DNA from: CAYREV01 sp964423345
GTDB lineage: Bacteria > Bacteroidota > Rhodothermia > Balneolales > Balneolaceae
Assembly: GCA_964423345.1 (NCBI GenBank)
Contig: CAYREV010000029.1
Span: 1-27,666 of the forward strand
Length of the DNA: 27,666 nucleotides
Direction of reading: 5' to 3'
Shown here: one piece after another, positions 8,023 to 15,306 of the stretch
How the letters are laid out: the number at the start of each line of letters is the position of its first letter
Position numbering within the stretch: position 1 is the first letter of the stretch
The notes under the pieces: generated by a model
Told to the model about the DNA's origin: nothing
The model's input: the letters and a program-made list of their open reading frames with translations, nothing else
Databases searched by the model: none
Program-made: the position numbers and the translations under genes

Positions 8023-8145
8023 CCAAAAAGCGGGCTTATGGCTTATTTAGATGTTGGAAGTCAGAGGCCGGCAAGTCTTCTCCGCTTCCCTGCGGGAGCT
8101 TCGGCGAGCAGGCCGGCAGCCGGAAACCAGTAAACAGAAGCCATC

Positions 8146-9756
8146 ATGTTTATTTCAAGCCTTGTCAATAACGCTCCTGCCAAAGCCGCGGCCCTGCTGC
8201 TGCTCACTCTCCTGTTTTTTGGATGCCGGAGCCAGCCTGAAAGCGACGGAAGCCCGGAGCAGCCGCCCAATGTGATCGTCATGTATTCCGACGACCACAC
8301 CGCGCAGGCCATAGGCGCCTATCGCGGCGCCCTGAAATACGGGCTGGAACTGGACCACACCCCTACCCCCCATATCGACCGGCTGGCCGAAGGGGGCATG
8401 CGCTTCGACAACGCCTTCGTGACCAACTCCATCTGCCGTCCCTCACGCGCAGTCTTCCTGACCGGGCAACACAGCCATATGACCGGGGTGTTTACCAACG
8501 GCGACTCCCTCAGCACGCAGATCGAGACCTTCCCCATGACCTTGCAGCAGCAGGGCTACCGGACCGCCATGATCGGCAAGTGGCACCTGGTCACCGAGCC
8601 GCAGGGCTTCGACCACTACGAGGTTCTGCACGGACAGGGGCCCTACTACAACCCTACCCTGCGCACGCCGGGGGGCGACGTGCGGTACCGCGGGCATACC
8701 AGCGAGGTGATCACCGACCGCAGCCTGCACTGGCTTAAGAAGCAGCGGGACCGGGAGAGGCCCTTTATGCTGATCTACAACCACAAGGCCCCGCACCGCA
8801 ACTGGCTTCCGGGGCCCAACCATTTGGACGACTACCGCGACCGCGAGCTGCCCGAGCCCTCCACCCTCTTCTACAACTACGAGGGCCTTACAGAGGCCGC
8901 CCGCGAGCAGGAGATGGAGATTGGCGACGACCTGAGCTGGGGCTGGGACCTGAAACTCCGGAAACATCCCGAGACCGGCGAGGCGCTGCGCGGCTGGGAG
9001 GGCATCGTCAACCGCAACCGGCTGACCGACGAGCAGCAGACGCGCCTGCTGGAAGCCTACCGGGCCGACAACGAGGAATTTCATGAAAACTACCCGCAGA
9101 TGACCGACAAGGAGAAGCTGCGCTGGCGCTACCAGCGCTACGTGAAGGACTATTTGCGTGTTATCCGGGGACTTGACGACGGGGTGGGCCGGCTGATGGC
9201 CTACCTGAAGCGGGAGAAGCTGCTCGATAATACCGTGGTGATCTACGCCGGCGACCAGGGCTTCTTCCTGGGCGAGAACGGCTGGTTTGACAAGCGGTGG
9301 ATCTATGAGGAGTCGATGCGCATGCCGCTGATCGTCCACTGGCCCGATGGCATCAAACCCGCCTCGGTCAACAGGCAGTTGGTGCAGAACCTCGACCTGG
9401 CGCCCACCATCCTGGAGCTGGCCGGCGCCGAGGTGCCCGAACGCATGCAGGGCCGATCGCTGGCGCCCCTGCTCAAGGGCGAGAGCCCCTCCGACTGGCG
9501 CGATGCGCTCTACTACCACTATTATGAAGGGCCCCCGAAAGTGCACAAGGTGGCTAAGCACTATGGGCTGCGCAGCCGGGATTACACCCTGGCCCACTTC
9601 TACGAGAAGGGCGGCTGGGAGCTGTTCGACCTGGCCGAGGACCCTGAGCAGCTGCAGAGCGTCTATGGGAAGGAGGAGTATGCCGAGACACAGCAGCGGC
9701 TGAAACAAACCCTGGAAGAGCTGCGGGAAAAATATGAAGTGAAAAGTGAGAATTAA
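8146..9756 (+). CDS. Sulfatase lipoprotein (type I, formylglycine-dependent)
   Basis: The 536-residue alkaline-phosphatase-fold sulfatase hydrolyses sulfate esters. It starts with a hydrophobic signal ending LFFGC (Cys27), suggesting a lipidated envelope protein. Metal ligands SDDH are at residues 48-51. The sulfatase signature CRPSR is at 97-101, with Cys97 the residue to be converted to formylglycine. IGKWHL and GDQGFFLGENGWFDKRW (Asp370, Gln371) complete the site. The C-terminal subdomain (ELFDLAEDPEQLQ) is typical. Substrate is unknown; in this kind of organism carbohydrate sulfates from algae or glycosaminoglycans are usual. No maturase (anSME) or glycoside hydrolase is adjacent. The last residues EVKSEN and the TAA stop lie inside a run of 7-nt repeats beginning at 9737. 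Confidence 0.93.
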   Translation: MFISSLVNNAPAKAAALLLLTLLFFGCRSQPESDGSPEQPPNVIVMYSDDHTAQAIGAYRGALKYGLELDHTPTPHIDRLAEGGMRFDNAFVTNSICRPSRAVFLTGQHSHMTGVFTNGDSLSTQIETFPMTLQQQGYRTAMIGKWHLVTEPQGFDHYEVLHGQGPYYNPTLRTPGGDVRYRGHTSEVITDRSLHWLKKQRDRERPFMLIYNHKAPHRNWLPGPNHLDDYRDRELPEPSTLFYNYEGLTEAAREQEMEIGDDLSWGWDLKLRKHPETGEALRGWEGIVNRNRLTDEQQTRLLEAYRADNEEFHENYPQMTDKEKLRWRYQRYVKDYLRVIRGLDDGVGRLMAYLKREKLLDNTVVIYAGDQGFFLGENGWFDKRWIYEESMRMPLIVHWPDGIKPASVNRQLVQNLDLAPTILELAGAEVPERMQGRSLAPLLKGESPSDWRDALYYHYYEGPPKVHKVAKHYGLRSRDYTLAHFYEKGGWELFDLAEDPEQLQSVYGKEEYAETQQRLKQTLEELREKYEVKSEN

Positions 9757-9778
9757 GAATTGGGAATTGGGAATTAAT
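9737..9778 (+). repeat. Heptanucleotide tandem repeat overlapping the sulfatase 3' end
   Basis: Six degenerate 7-nt units in exact register (two of AAGTGAR type, four of AATTNNK type) run from 9737 to 9778. The first units encode the final residues of the sulfatase, and the TAA stop at 9754-9756 falls in the third unit. Confidence 0.8.
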
Positions 9779-9852
9779 GGAAGGCGGATTTCCGCTATAT
9801 ATCCGTGTTCTCCAGCTTTGCGTTTACCTATGCTAACTCAAACATAACTGCC

Positions 9853-10395
9853 ATGAAAACACGCAACGAATCGCTTGAACTGCTGAAGGAGTACATCGAC
9901 AACGATAACCTGCGCCATCACTGCCGGATGGTGGCCGATGCCATGGAGGCCTACGCCGCCGACCTGGAAAAGGATGAGGATACCGTCGAGCGCTGGTGGA
10001 GCGCCGGCCTGCTGCACGACCTGGACTGGGAGAAGCATCCCGAGGATCACCCGGCCGTGGCCGTCGAGCAGATCCTGCCGGGGGCGGGCTATCCCGAGGA
10101 CGTCATCGGGGCCGTGGAGGCCCATGCCCCGGAGCGCACCGGCCGGGAGCCGGAGGCGGAGATTGAGCGCTACCTCTTTGCCTGCGACGAGCTGTCCGGT
10201 TTCATGAATGCCGTCTCCCTGGTGCGACCCAACGGCTTTGCGGACATGAAAATAAGCTCGGTCACCAAGAAGCTGAAGGACAAAAGCTTTGCCGCCGACG
10301 TGCCCCGCGAGCATATCAGAAAGGGTGCCGGGCTCATCGGGCGGGAGCTCAACGACCATATCGCCTTCCTGATCGGGGTATTCAGGGGACAATAG
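9853..10395 (+). CDS. HD-domain phosphohydrolase (predicted hydrolase, HD superfamily)
   Basis: The 180-residue HD-superfamily protein has metal-binding residues in RHHCRMVADAM (His), GLLHDLDWEKHPEDHP (His-Asp) and EAHAPE (His). A distal Asp is in ACDELSGF. This looks like the stand-alone HD hydrolases of COG2316 type, whose substrate is not established. I chose the ATG at 9853 (MKTRNESLELLKEYI); an in-frame start at 9805 adds 16 residues read from AT-rich spacer with no signal-peptide logic. It is about 100 bp downstream of the sulfatase on the same strand, but the heptad repeat lies between, so shared function is not implied. Confidence 0.85.
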   Translation: MKTRNESLELLKEYIDNDNLRHHCRMVADAMEAYAADLEKDEDTVERWWSAGLLHDLDWEKHPEDHPAVAVEQILPGAGYPEDVIGAVEAHAPERTGREPEAEIERYLFACDELSGFMNAVSLVRPNGFADMKISSVTKKLKDKSFAADVPREHIRKGAGLIGRELNDHIAFLIGVFRGQ

Positions 10396-10542
10396 TGAAC
10401 AGGCGGCAGCCAATTACCGGATATTAACAGAGGGAACCGGAACAGAATAGCCGTTTTAGCTGCCCTATTGACCGATTAGCAGGTTCTCAACCGCAATAGA
10501 GCATTTATTAAATCATAAGTAGGTAAATCCCCGGATTAAGCG

Positions 10543-10662
10543 TACCTTGAAGTGTTATACTTAATTACCCACCTGGACATGTATTTTTTTGAATAGGCAC
10601 GCGTTAAACCAACCCCTTTCATTAGACCAAGCAGCTAGGTGCAAAAACAACATTACATTGAC
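10543..10662 (+). promoter_or_regulatory. Promoter and conserved leader of cold-shock gene 2
   Basis: The core TACCTTGAAGTGTTATAC followed by TTAATTACCCACCTG differs from the block at 3291 at only a few bases, although the surrounding DNA is unrelated. TATACTTA at 10556-10563 is the probable -7 element. A second patch, CCTTTCATTAGACCAAGC then AGGTG (10615-10641), aligns with 3360-3386. The predicted leader is again about 100 nt. Confidence 0.55.
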
Positions 10663-10881
10663 ATGGCACAACAAGGCAAAATAAAGTTTTTCGATACTCA
10701 AAAAGGATTTGGATTTATTACTCCGGACGATGGAGGAAAAGACATTTTCGTTCACAAAAACAACGTTGAAGATCTTGGGTACAACCAGGGTTTTGAAGAC
10801 GGCGAAGCCGTAGAATTTGAGGTCGAAGAGACTCCAAAGGGCTTAAGCGCGACTAACGTCGTAAGCCTCGACTACGAATAG
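10663..10881 (+). CDS. Cold-shock protein (CspA family), copy 2
   Basis: This 72-residue cold-shock domain protein has RNP1 KGFGFI and RNP2 DIFVH, and starts MAQQGKIKFF at the ATG 10663. A GTG 24 nt upstream in frame is rejected, because the added residues do not match the paralogue and fall in the conserved leader. Differences from copy 1 include KFFD in place of KWFD, so the conserved aromatic Trp of the nucleic-acid face is Phe here. The C-terminus ends DYE rather than DYK. It is monocistronic, with its own leader and a strong terminator. The pair looks like a dispersed duplication that carried its regulatory leader along. Confidence 0.96.
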   Translation: MAQQGKIKFFDTQKGFGFITPDDGGKDIFVHKNNVEDLGYNQGFEDGEAVEFEVEETPKGLSATNVVSLDYE

Positions 10882-10905
10882 TTTGAAATTTTTCAGACGT
10901 AAAAT

Positions 10906-10936
10906 AAAAGCCCCGGTTTTTCCGGGGCTTTTTTTA
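10906..10936. terminator. Bidirectional intrinsic terminator (cold-shock gene 2 / FabH-like gene)
   Basis: The hairpin AAAGCCCCGG / CCGGGGCTTT has a TTTTT loop and is followed by a T-run on the + strand. On the - strand it is followed by TTTTATTTTA. It can therefore end both the cold-shock transcript and the convergent ketosynthase transcript, whose stop is about 95 bp away. Confidence 0.9.
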
Positions 10937-11029
10937 TGTTCCACAATTCCCAAAACTCAGCCATAACCGTCTCCTTTCCTCCGGTCACCGGTCGTTTCTA
11001 TAAAAATTCCGGCTTACCCTTCCCTATGT

Positions 11030-12109
11030 TCAGGGCATCCTATAGACCACCGAGTTGATATTCATCCCCGCGCCGACGGCTGCCAGCACGATAGTGTCGC
11101 CCCCTTCAATTCGATGGCCGTCCATCTTGTCTCTAAGTATCAAATCCAACAACGTAGGCACGGTTGCGACGGAAGTATTGCCCAGCCGGGATATGGTCAT
11201 CGGCATCACCCCTTCCGGGGCGTTATCGTGACCGTACAAACCGGCCAGCCTGTTTACGATGGCCTCATCCATTTTTTCGTTGGCTTGATGAATAAGCACC
11301 TTGCTTATTTCCCCGAAGGAAACATCCGCCTGCTCAAGACTGGCTTTAACGGTGCCCGGCACGTTTGAGAGGGCATATTGATACAGCTTGCGGCCGTCCA
11401 TCTTAAGATAAAGCGTATCGTCCAGCTCCTTGTTAAAAGAGGGTTCCATTCTCAAAAAATAGGCCTGCTTCTCCGTGTCGGTACGGCATTCATGACTGAG
11501 AATCCCAACCGGCCGGCTGCTTTTGCCTGATGCCAGCACCGCAGCTCCCGCCCCGTCGGCATATATCATGCTGTCGCGGTCATGAGGATCACAAATGCGC
11601 GAGAGGGTTTCGGTTCCGATCACCAGGCAGAACGAGGCGTCGCCGCTGCGCAGGTAATAGTCGGACTGGATGATCCCCTGAAGCCACCCGGGACAGCCAA
11701 AGGGCAGGTCATAGGCCACGCATCCGGGGCTGAGAATACCCAGCTTATGCTTGACCCTCGAGGCAAGGCTGGGAACCATATCCACCTTCCGGTTATCGGC
11801 CCGGATGTCGCCGAAATTATGAGCCACAATAATGTAGTCAAGCTCTTCGGGGTCCAGGCCGGCCGACTTCAAAGCTTTTTCGGCGGCTTCGGCACCCATA
11901 TCGGAAGCCATTACATCATCATCGGCATACCGCCGTTCCCGGATGCCGGTGATCTCCTCGAATTTCCGGATCGTCTCCTCATTGCTCTTCTCGAAAGGAG
12001 TTCCGTCGCTATTCAGAAACCGACGATCCATAAAATAATCGTTGCTGATCTTCCGGGACGGTATATACGATCCGGTTCCGGTGATCACCGAATGCACGTA
12101 TTCATTCAT
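11030..12109 (-). CDS. 3-oxoacyl-ACP synthase III-like ketosynthase (FabH family)
   Basis: The 359-residue thiolase-fold condensing enzyme carries the full FabH triad: Cys139 in DLPFGCPGWL, His274 in VLIHQANEK and Asn311 in RLGNTSVAT. The usual family length is about 320-330 residues. The extra length includes an N-terminal insertion (DRRFLNSDGTPFEKSNEE) and a larger His-Asn spacing, features of the second, long FabH-like paralogue common in Bacteroidota rather than the housekeeping FabH. The likely reaction is Claisen condensation of an acyl-CoA or acyl-ACP with malonyl-ACP; substrate and pathway are unknown. No acyl carrier protein, FabD or other fatty-acid gene is adjacent, so it is a solitary gene. 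GGGGTC a few bases before the ATG may act as ribosome binding site. Confidence 0.9.
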   Translation of the reverse strand: MNEYVHSVITGTGSYIPSRKISNDYFMDRRFLNSDGTPFEKSNEETIRKFEEITGIRERRYADDDVMASDMGAEAAEKALKSAGLDPEELDYIIVAHNFGDIRADNRKVDMVPSLASRVKHKLGILSPGCVAYDLPFGCPGWLQGIIQSDYYLRSGDASFCLVIGTETLSRICDPHDRDSMIYADGAGAAVLASGKSSRPVGILSHECRTDTEKQAYFLRMEPSFNKELDDTLYLKMDGRKLYQYALSNVPGTVKASLEQADVSFGEISKVLIHQANEKMDEAIVNRLAGLYGHDNAPEGVMPMTISRLGNTSVATVPTLLDLILRDKMDGHRIEGGDTIVLAAVGAGMNINSVVYRMP

Positions 12110-12515
12110 AAAGACCCCGTTTTAAGTGGCTGCATAAAGTAAATGTCTTACATTAGTTTTACCCAAAAGAACCAATAATATCAACCCCGATTTTGATTGG
12201 TTTGTGAAAGGGTAATACCGGTTGAAGGCTGGAGATTATTTACGACCGAATACCGTAGACGGACGACGGTTTTACCCACTTCATCATTGCAAGCGGGATC
12301 GGCGATAGCCGGGACACCGAAGCAATATACCTGTACTGGCTGGCTTCTGCCTTCCCGGCCTCCGGTCTCCCTTCCTTCATTCTGCCATATTTTATGTATA
12401 AAGAAATGTTTTTACTATACTTATAAACCTATTCAGAAAAACGTAAATAGGATAGTATTTATTCATCATCTGCGACTGCCTGCCCCTTAATTATTAAATA
12501 AACGTTATATAAACT
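12110..12515. other. 406-bp divergent spacer
   Basis: This separates the FabH-like gene (-) from the secreted two-domain protein (+). A 97-codon open frame from 12197 has low-complexity composition and no recognisable domain, and I do not call it. A 7-bp inverted repeat (AACCAAT ... ATTGGTT) lies at about 12171-12203. On the - strand a loose TTTG-N22-TACTTTAT pair could serve the ketosynthase. The right half (12400-12515) is AT-rich and should hold the promoter of the + strand gene, but no consensus element is clear. Confidence 0.5.
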
Positions 12516-13286
12516 ATGAATAAGCTAATAAAACAACTTTCCTGTCTGGCAGTAGCTATATGCCTGATCTCATCCACCGCATTCGCCCAAGATGAGAACA
12601 CATCTCCCAATCAGCTTTATGTGGCGGATTACGATATAGAGTGGGGTTCCATTTTCGAGTGGATTCAAATTTACCAGGAACACACGGTACCGTTACTGCA
12701 GGAATTGCAGGAGGAAGGCGTGATCGAAGGATGGAGCGCCTGGGTCCATAACTCCGGCGGGGAATACAACTTCCGCATGGTATTTGAAGCCCAGCAATGG
12801 GATGATTTTGACAATTTCTGGGATGAATTCTTAAGCCGTGCGTCGGATGATTATGAAGGCAATCCGGAAGCCATGATTAAGGCCCACCGGGACCAGATTT
12901 GGAATATCTCCAAGGAAAAGTACGGGGAGGACATAGACGATGCGAAATATGTCTACATATCCCTATACCAGGTCAAGTTCTCCGACATGAGCGAATGGAA
13001 CAAAACCGTGAAGGAAAAAGAGTATCCCCTGTGGGATCAGGCGATGGAAGACAACCAGATCAGCGGATACCTGGTACTCGGCCATAATACCGGCGACCGT
13101 TATAACCATAAACGTGTATACCTCTTCGACAACTGGGACCATATGGATGAGTTCTCCAATACCGTGGTGGGTACATTGGCCTCCGACGCCGAACTCTGGA
13201 AGAAGTATGGCGGGATGATACAGGCCCATACCGATGTCATCTGGGAGCGGGTCCCCGACAAGCCTGCAAGTGAGAGCGCGGAATAA
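12516..13286 (+). CDS. Secreted protein with two tandem alpha+beta-barrel-like domains, function unknown
   Basis: A signal peptide (MNKLIKQLSCLAVAICLISS, cleavage after AFA) is followed by two copies of one domain, about residues 33-130 and 138-248. The copies share a matched order: aromatic strand start (LYVADYDI / YVYISLYQV), EW helix, VPLL / YPLW, EEGVIEGW / DNQISGY, HNSGGEYNF / HNTGDRYNH, QWDDFDNFW / NWDHMDEF, and MIKAHRDQIW / MIQAHTDVIW. The pattern resembles ferredoxin-like dimeric alpha+beta barrels (ABM/NIPSNAP type), here fused so that one chain could form the dimer. The conserved His, Tyr and Trp may line a pocket. I recognise no specific family. It is monocistronic, with a terminator after it. 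Confidence 0.85.
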   Translation: MNKLIKQLSCLAVAICLISSTAFAQDENTSPNQLYVADYDIEWGSIFEWIQIYQEHTVPLLQELQEEGVIEGWSAWVHNSGGEYNFRMVFEAQQWDDFDNFWDEFLSRASDDYEGNPEAMIKAHRDQIWNISKEKYGEDIDDAKYVYISLYQVKFSDMSEWNKTVKEKEYPLWDQAMEDNQISGYLVLGHNTGDRYNHKRVYLFDNWDHMDEFSNTVVGTLASDAELWKKYGGMIQAHTDVIWERVPDKPASESAE

Positions 13287-13331
13287 GCGGATTCCCGCAA
13301 ATTTCTGCGAATATTACGGATTAATTCCCAG

Positions 13332-13370
13332 GTGCCCGGCGCTTCCCAAGTGCCGGGCACATTCTTTATT
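13332..13370 (+). terminator. Intrinsic terminator after the two-domain secreted protein
   Basis: A 9-bp perfect stem GTGCCCGGC (13332-13340) / GCCGGGCAC (13352-13360) with an 11-nt loop is followed by ATTCTTTATT. Confidence 0.75.
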
Positions 13371-13404
13371 ACCCCCTCCTCCCATCTCCTTTCCACCCGC
13401 CTTT

Positions 13405-13439
13405 AATTCAAAATTCAACATTCAAAATTCAAAATTGCC
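13405..13439. repeat. Heptanucleotide tandem repeat (AATTCAA type)
   Basis: Five 7-nt units are in register: AATTCAA three times, one CATTCAA variant, and a terminal AATTGCC. The last 16 nt of the block plus its right flank (ATTCAAAATTGCCCTT, 13427-13442) recur exactly, inverted, at 25980-25995. The unit is also that of the two-copy repeat at the end of the sugar porter (267-280). Confidence 0.8.
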
Positions 13440-13515
13440 CTTCCCCCTGTTAAATATGTGAATTTTCCCGTATCCTGATAAAAAGAGTTCTTTTTTTCCA
13501 AAAGGGGGCTTTCAC

Positions 13516-15150
13516 ATGACTACTGCCAATACAGTTGAACAGGGCCGGCAGGCATTTCGCCGGCAGGCGTGGGGCGATGCCTACTCCCTCCTGTCCTCGG
13601 CCGACGAGGAGTCTGCATTGGACGGCGAGGCGCTCGAGCTGCTGGCCAAGGCTTCCTACCTGACCGGCAAGGAATCGGAATGTATGGAGGTCTGGGCGCG
13701 AGCGCACCAGAAATACCTGGACTCTCAACAGACCCGGGAGGCCGCCAACAGCGCCTTCTGGATAGGATTGATTCTTTCCACGCGGGGAGATATGGCCCAG
13801 GGCAGCGGCTGGCTGGCCCGCGCCGGCCGCCTGGTCGACGAGATGGGCAGCGACTGTGCCGAAAGAGGCTTTCTGCTGGTCCCCCAAGCCCTCCAGCACA
13901 TGCGAAAAGGTGATCCGGAGAAAGCATTCGAGCTGTTTTCCCGGGCATCGGAGATCGGAAAACGATTTGAGGAGCGCGACCTGACAACGCTGGGGCTCCT
14001 CGGCCGGGGACAAGCCCTGATCAAGCAGCACCGGATCCCTGAGGGCACCACCCTGCTCGATGAGGCTATGGTGGCCGTGGTTTCCGAGGAGATCTCTCCC
14101 ATCGTGGCAGGCATCGTCTACTGCGCCGTCATTGAAATCTGTCAAAAGATATTCGACCTGCAGCGCGCCCAGGAGTGGACCGAGGCCCTGAGCCGCTGGT
14201 GCGAGTCGCAACCCGACCTGATCCCCTACCGGGGACAGTGCCTGGTGCGCCGCGCGGAGATCATGCAGCTGCACGGGCAGTGGCCCGATGCCATGGAAGA
14301 AGCCCGGCAGGCCTGCCAGGTAATCCCCAACTCCAGTCCCCCCGCCACCGGCGAAGCCTGGTACCGGCAAGGCGAACTCCACCGTCTGCAGGGGAACTAT
14401 TCCAAGGCGGAAGAGGCCTACCGCCAGGCCAGCAACGAGGGACGCAATCCCCAGCCGGGCGTGGCGCTGCTTCGGCTGGGACAGGGACAGATCAAGGCGG
14501 CCGAGACGGCCATACGGCAGGTGGAGGACGAGCACAGCGATCCGCTGGCACGCTCGAACATCCTGCCGGCCTATGTGGAGATCATGATCGAGGTCGACGA
14601 CCCCCAGGCGGCCGAAAAGGCGGCCGGGGAGCTGGGCGATATCGCCTACGATATAGGATCTCCCTACCTGGAGGCCATCGCCGCCCGGGCCCGGGGAGAG
14701 GTGGACCTGGCGACGGCCAAGCCCGGCGGGGCCCTCAAGAAGCTGCGGCACTCCTGGTCTAAGCTTAAACAGCTGGAGGCCGCCTACGAATCGGCCGTCA
14801 CCCAGGTCCTTATCGGGAAGGCCTGCCGGAAGCTCGGTGACGACGATTCGGCGGAGATGGAGTTTGAGGCCGCACTCAAGGTGTTTCAGCAGCTCGGGGC
14901 CGCACCCGACCTGGAGCGGGTGGAATCCCTCATGCACCGCTTCACGGGCCCCTCCCAACACGGGCTGACGCCCCGCGAGCTGGAGGTGCTGCGCATCCTT
15001 GCCACCGGCAAAACCAACAAGGCCATCGGCGAGGAACTCTATATCAGCGAACGGACCGTCGACCGCCACGTAAGCAATATTCTGGCCAAGCTGAATGTAA
15101 ACTCCCGCTCGGCCGCCACGGCCTACGCCTTCAAGCACGAATTGATCTGA
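13516..15150 (+). CDS. TPR-rich LuxR-family transcriptional regulator
   Basis: The 544-residue cytoplasmic regulator has an N-terminal and central part (about residues 1-475) that is an array of TPR-like helical hairpins (for example AWYRQGELHRLQGNYSKAEEAYRQA and LIGKACRKLGDDDSAEMEFEAALKVFQQLGA). The C-terminal GerE/LuxR helix-turn-helix (about 482-544) reads LTPRELEVLRILATGKTNK, then ISERTVDRHVSNILAKLNVNSRSAATAYA. There is no receiver, autoinducer-binding or AAA ATPase domain, so the TPR array probably senses a protein or peptide ligand. AAGGGGG lies 7 nt before the ATG. It is followed by a 156-bp spacer and then the hydrolase-fold and methyltransferase genes, which it may regulate. I recall similar three-gene neighbourhoods in other phyla; that recollection is unverified. 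Confidence 0.9.
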   Translation: MTTANTVEQGRQAFRRQAWGDAYSLLSSADEESALDGEALELLAKASYLTGKESECMEVWARAHQKYLDSQQTREAANSAFWIGLILSTRGDMAQGSGWLARAGRLVDEMGSDCAERGFLLVPQALQHMRKGDPEKAFELFSRASEIGKRFEERDLTTLGLLGRGQALIKQHRIPEGTTLLDEAMVAVVSEEISPIVAGIVYCAVIEICQKIFDLQRAQEWTEALSRWCESQPDLIPYRGQCLVRRAEIMQLHGQWPDAMEEARQACQVIPNSSPPATGEAWYRQGELHRLQGNYSKAEEAYRQASNEGRNPQPGVALLRLGQGQIKAAETAIRQVEDEHSDPLARSNILPAYVEIMIEVDDPQAAEKAAGELGDIAYDIGSPYLEAIAARARGEVDLATAKPGGALKKLRHSWSKLKQLEAAYESAVTQVLIGKACRKLGDDDSAEMEFEAALKVFQQLGAAPDLERVESLMHRFTGPSQHGLTPRELEVLRILATGKTNKAIGEELYISERTVDRHVSNILAKLNVNSRSAATAYAFKHELI

Positions 15151-15183
15151 CCCCCCGGCTATTACCGGAAGCTGCCCCCGCAA

Positions 15184-15234
15184 TGGGTAGTATCACCCAC
15201 CTCCCCCTTTTTTAAAATTGGGTACTCTCCCCGA
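15184..15234. promoter_or_regulatory. Candidate operator pair upstream of the hydrolase-fold gene
   Basis: TGGGTAGTATCACCCA (15184-15199) is an interrupted palindrome (TGGGT/ACCCA). A related half-degenerate copy, TGGGTACTCTCCCCGA, starts 35 bp later at 15219 (12 of 16 positions match). They sit in the only spacer between the LuxR-type regulator and the gene it probably controls. Assignment to that regulator is inference. Confidence 0.35.
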
Positions 15235-15294
15235 TTCGAAGTTTCCCGCTCCCGCTTACCTTACTGTTGAAACATCGCGAAATCCCAACAAAAC

Positions 15295-15301
15295 AGGAGG
15301 T
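15295..15301 (+). promoter_or_regulatory. Strong Shine-Dalgarno of the hydrolase-fold gene
   Basis: AGGAGGT ends 5 nt before the ATG at 15307. Few genes in this window have such a perfect site, so it fixes the start and suggests efficient translation. Confidence 0.8.
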
Positions 15302-15306
15302 CGATT

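Noticed and set aside
7846..8133. 95-codon open frame across the CPBP/sulfatase spacer
   Set aside because: It overlaps the nested inverted repeats, has no recognisable protein features and shows spacer-like composition.
9405..9480. Degenerate palindromes inside the sulfatase gene
   Set aside because: GC-rich codon repeats explain them; nothing beyond the coding signal is needed.
8443..9708. 421-codon open frame antisense to the sulfatase
   Set aside because: It is a shadow of the GC-rich sulfatase gene with Val/Leu/Gly-biased translation.
12197..12490. 97-codon open frame in the FabH/two-domain protein spacer
   Set aside because: It has no domain or ribosome site, changes from GC-rich to AT-rich composition within the frame, and overlaps the expected promoter region.
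13450..15183. 577-codon open frame antisense to the LuxR-type regulator
   Set aside because: It mirrors a GC-rich real gene with clear HTH and TPR motifs on the other strand; its own translation is Gly/Leu/Pro-rich with no domain.
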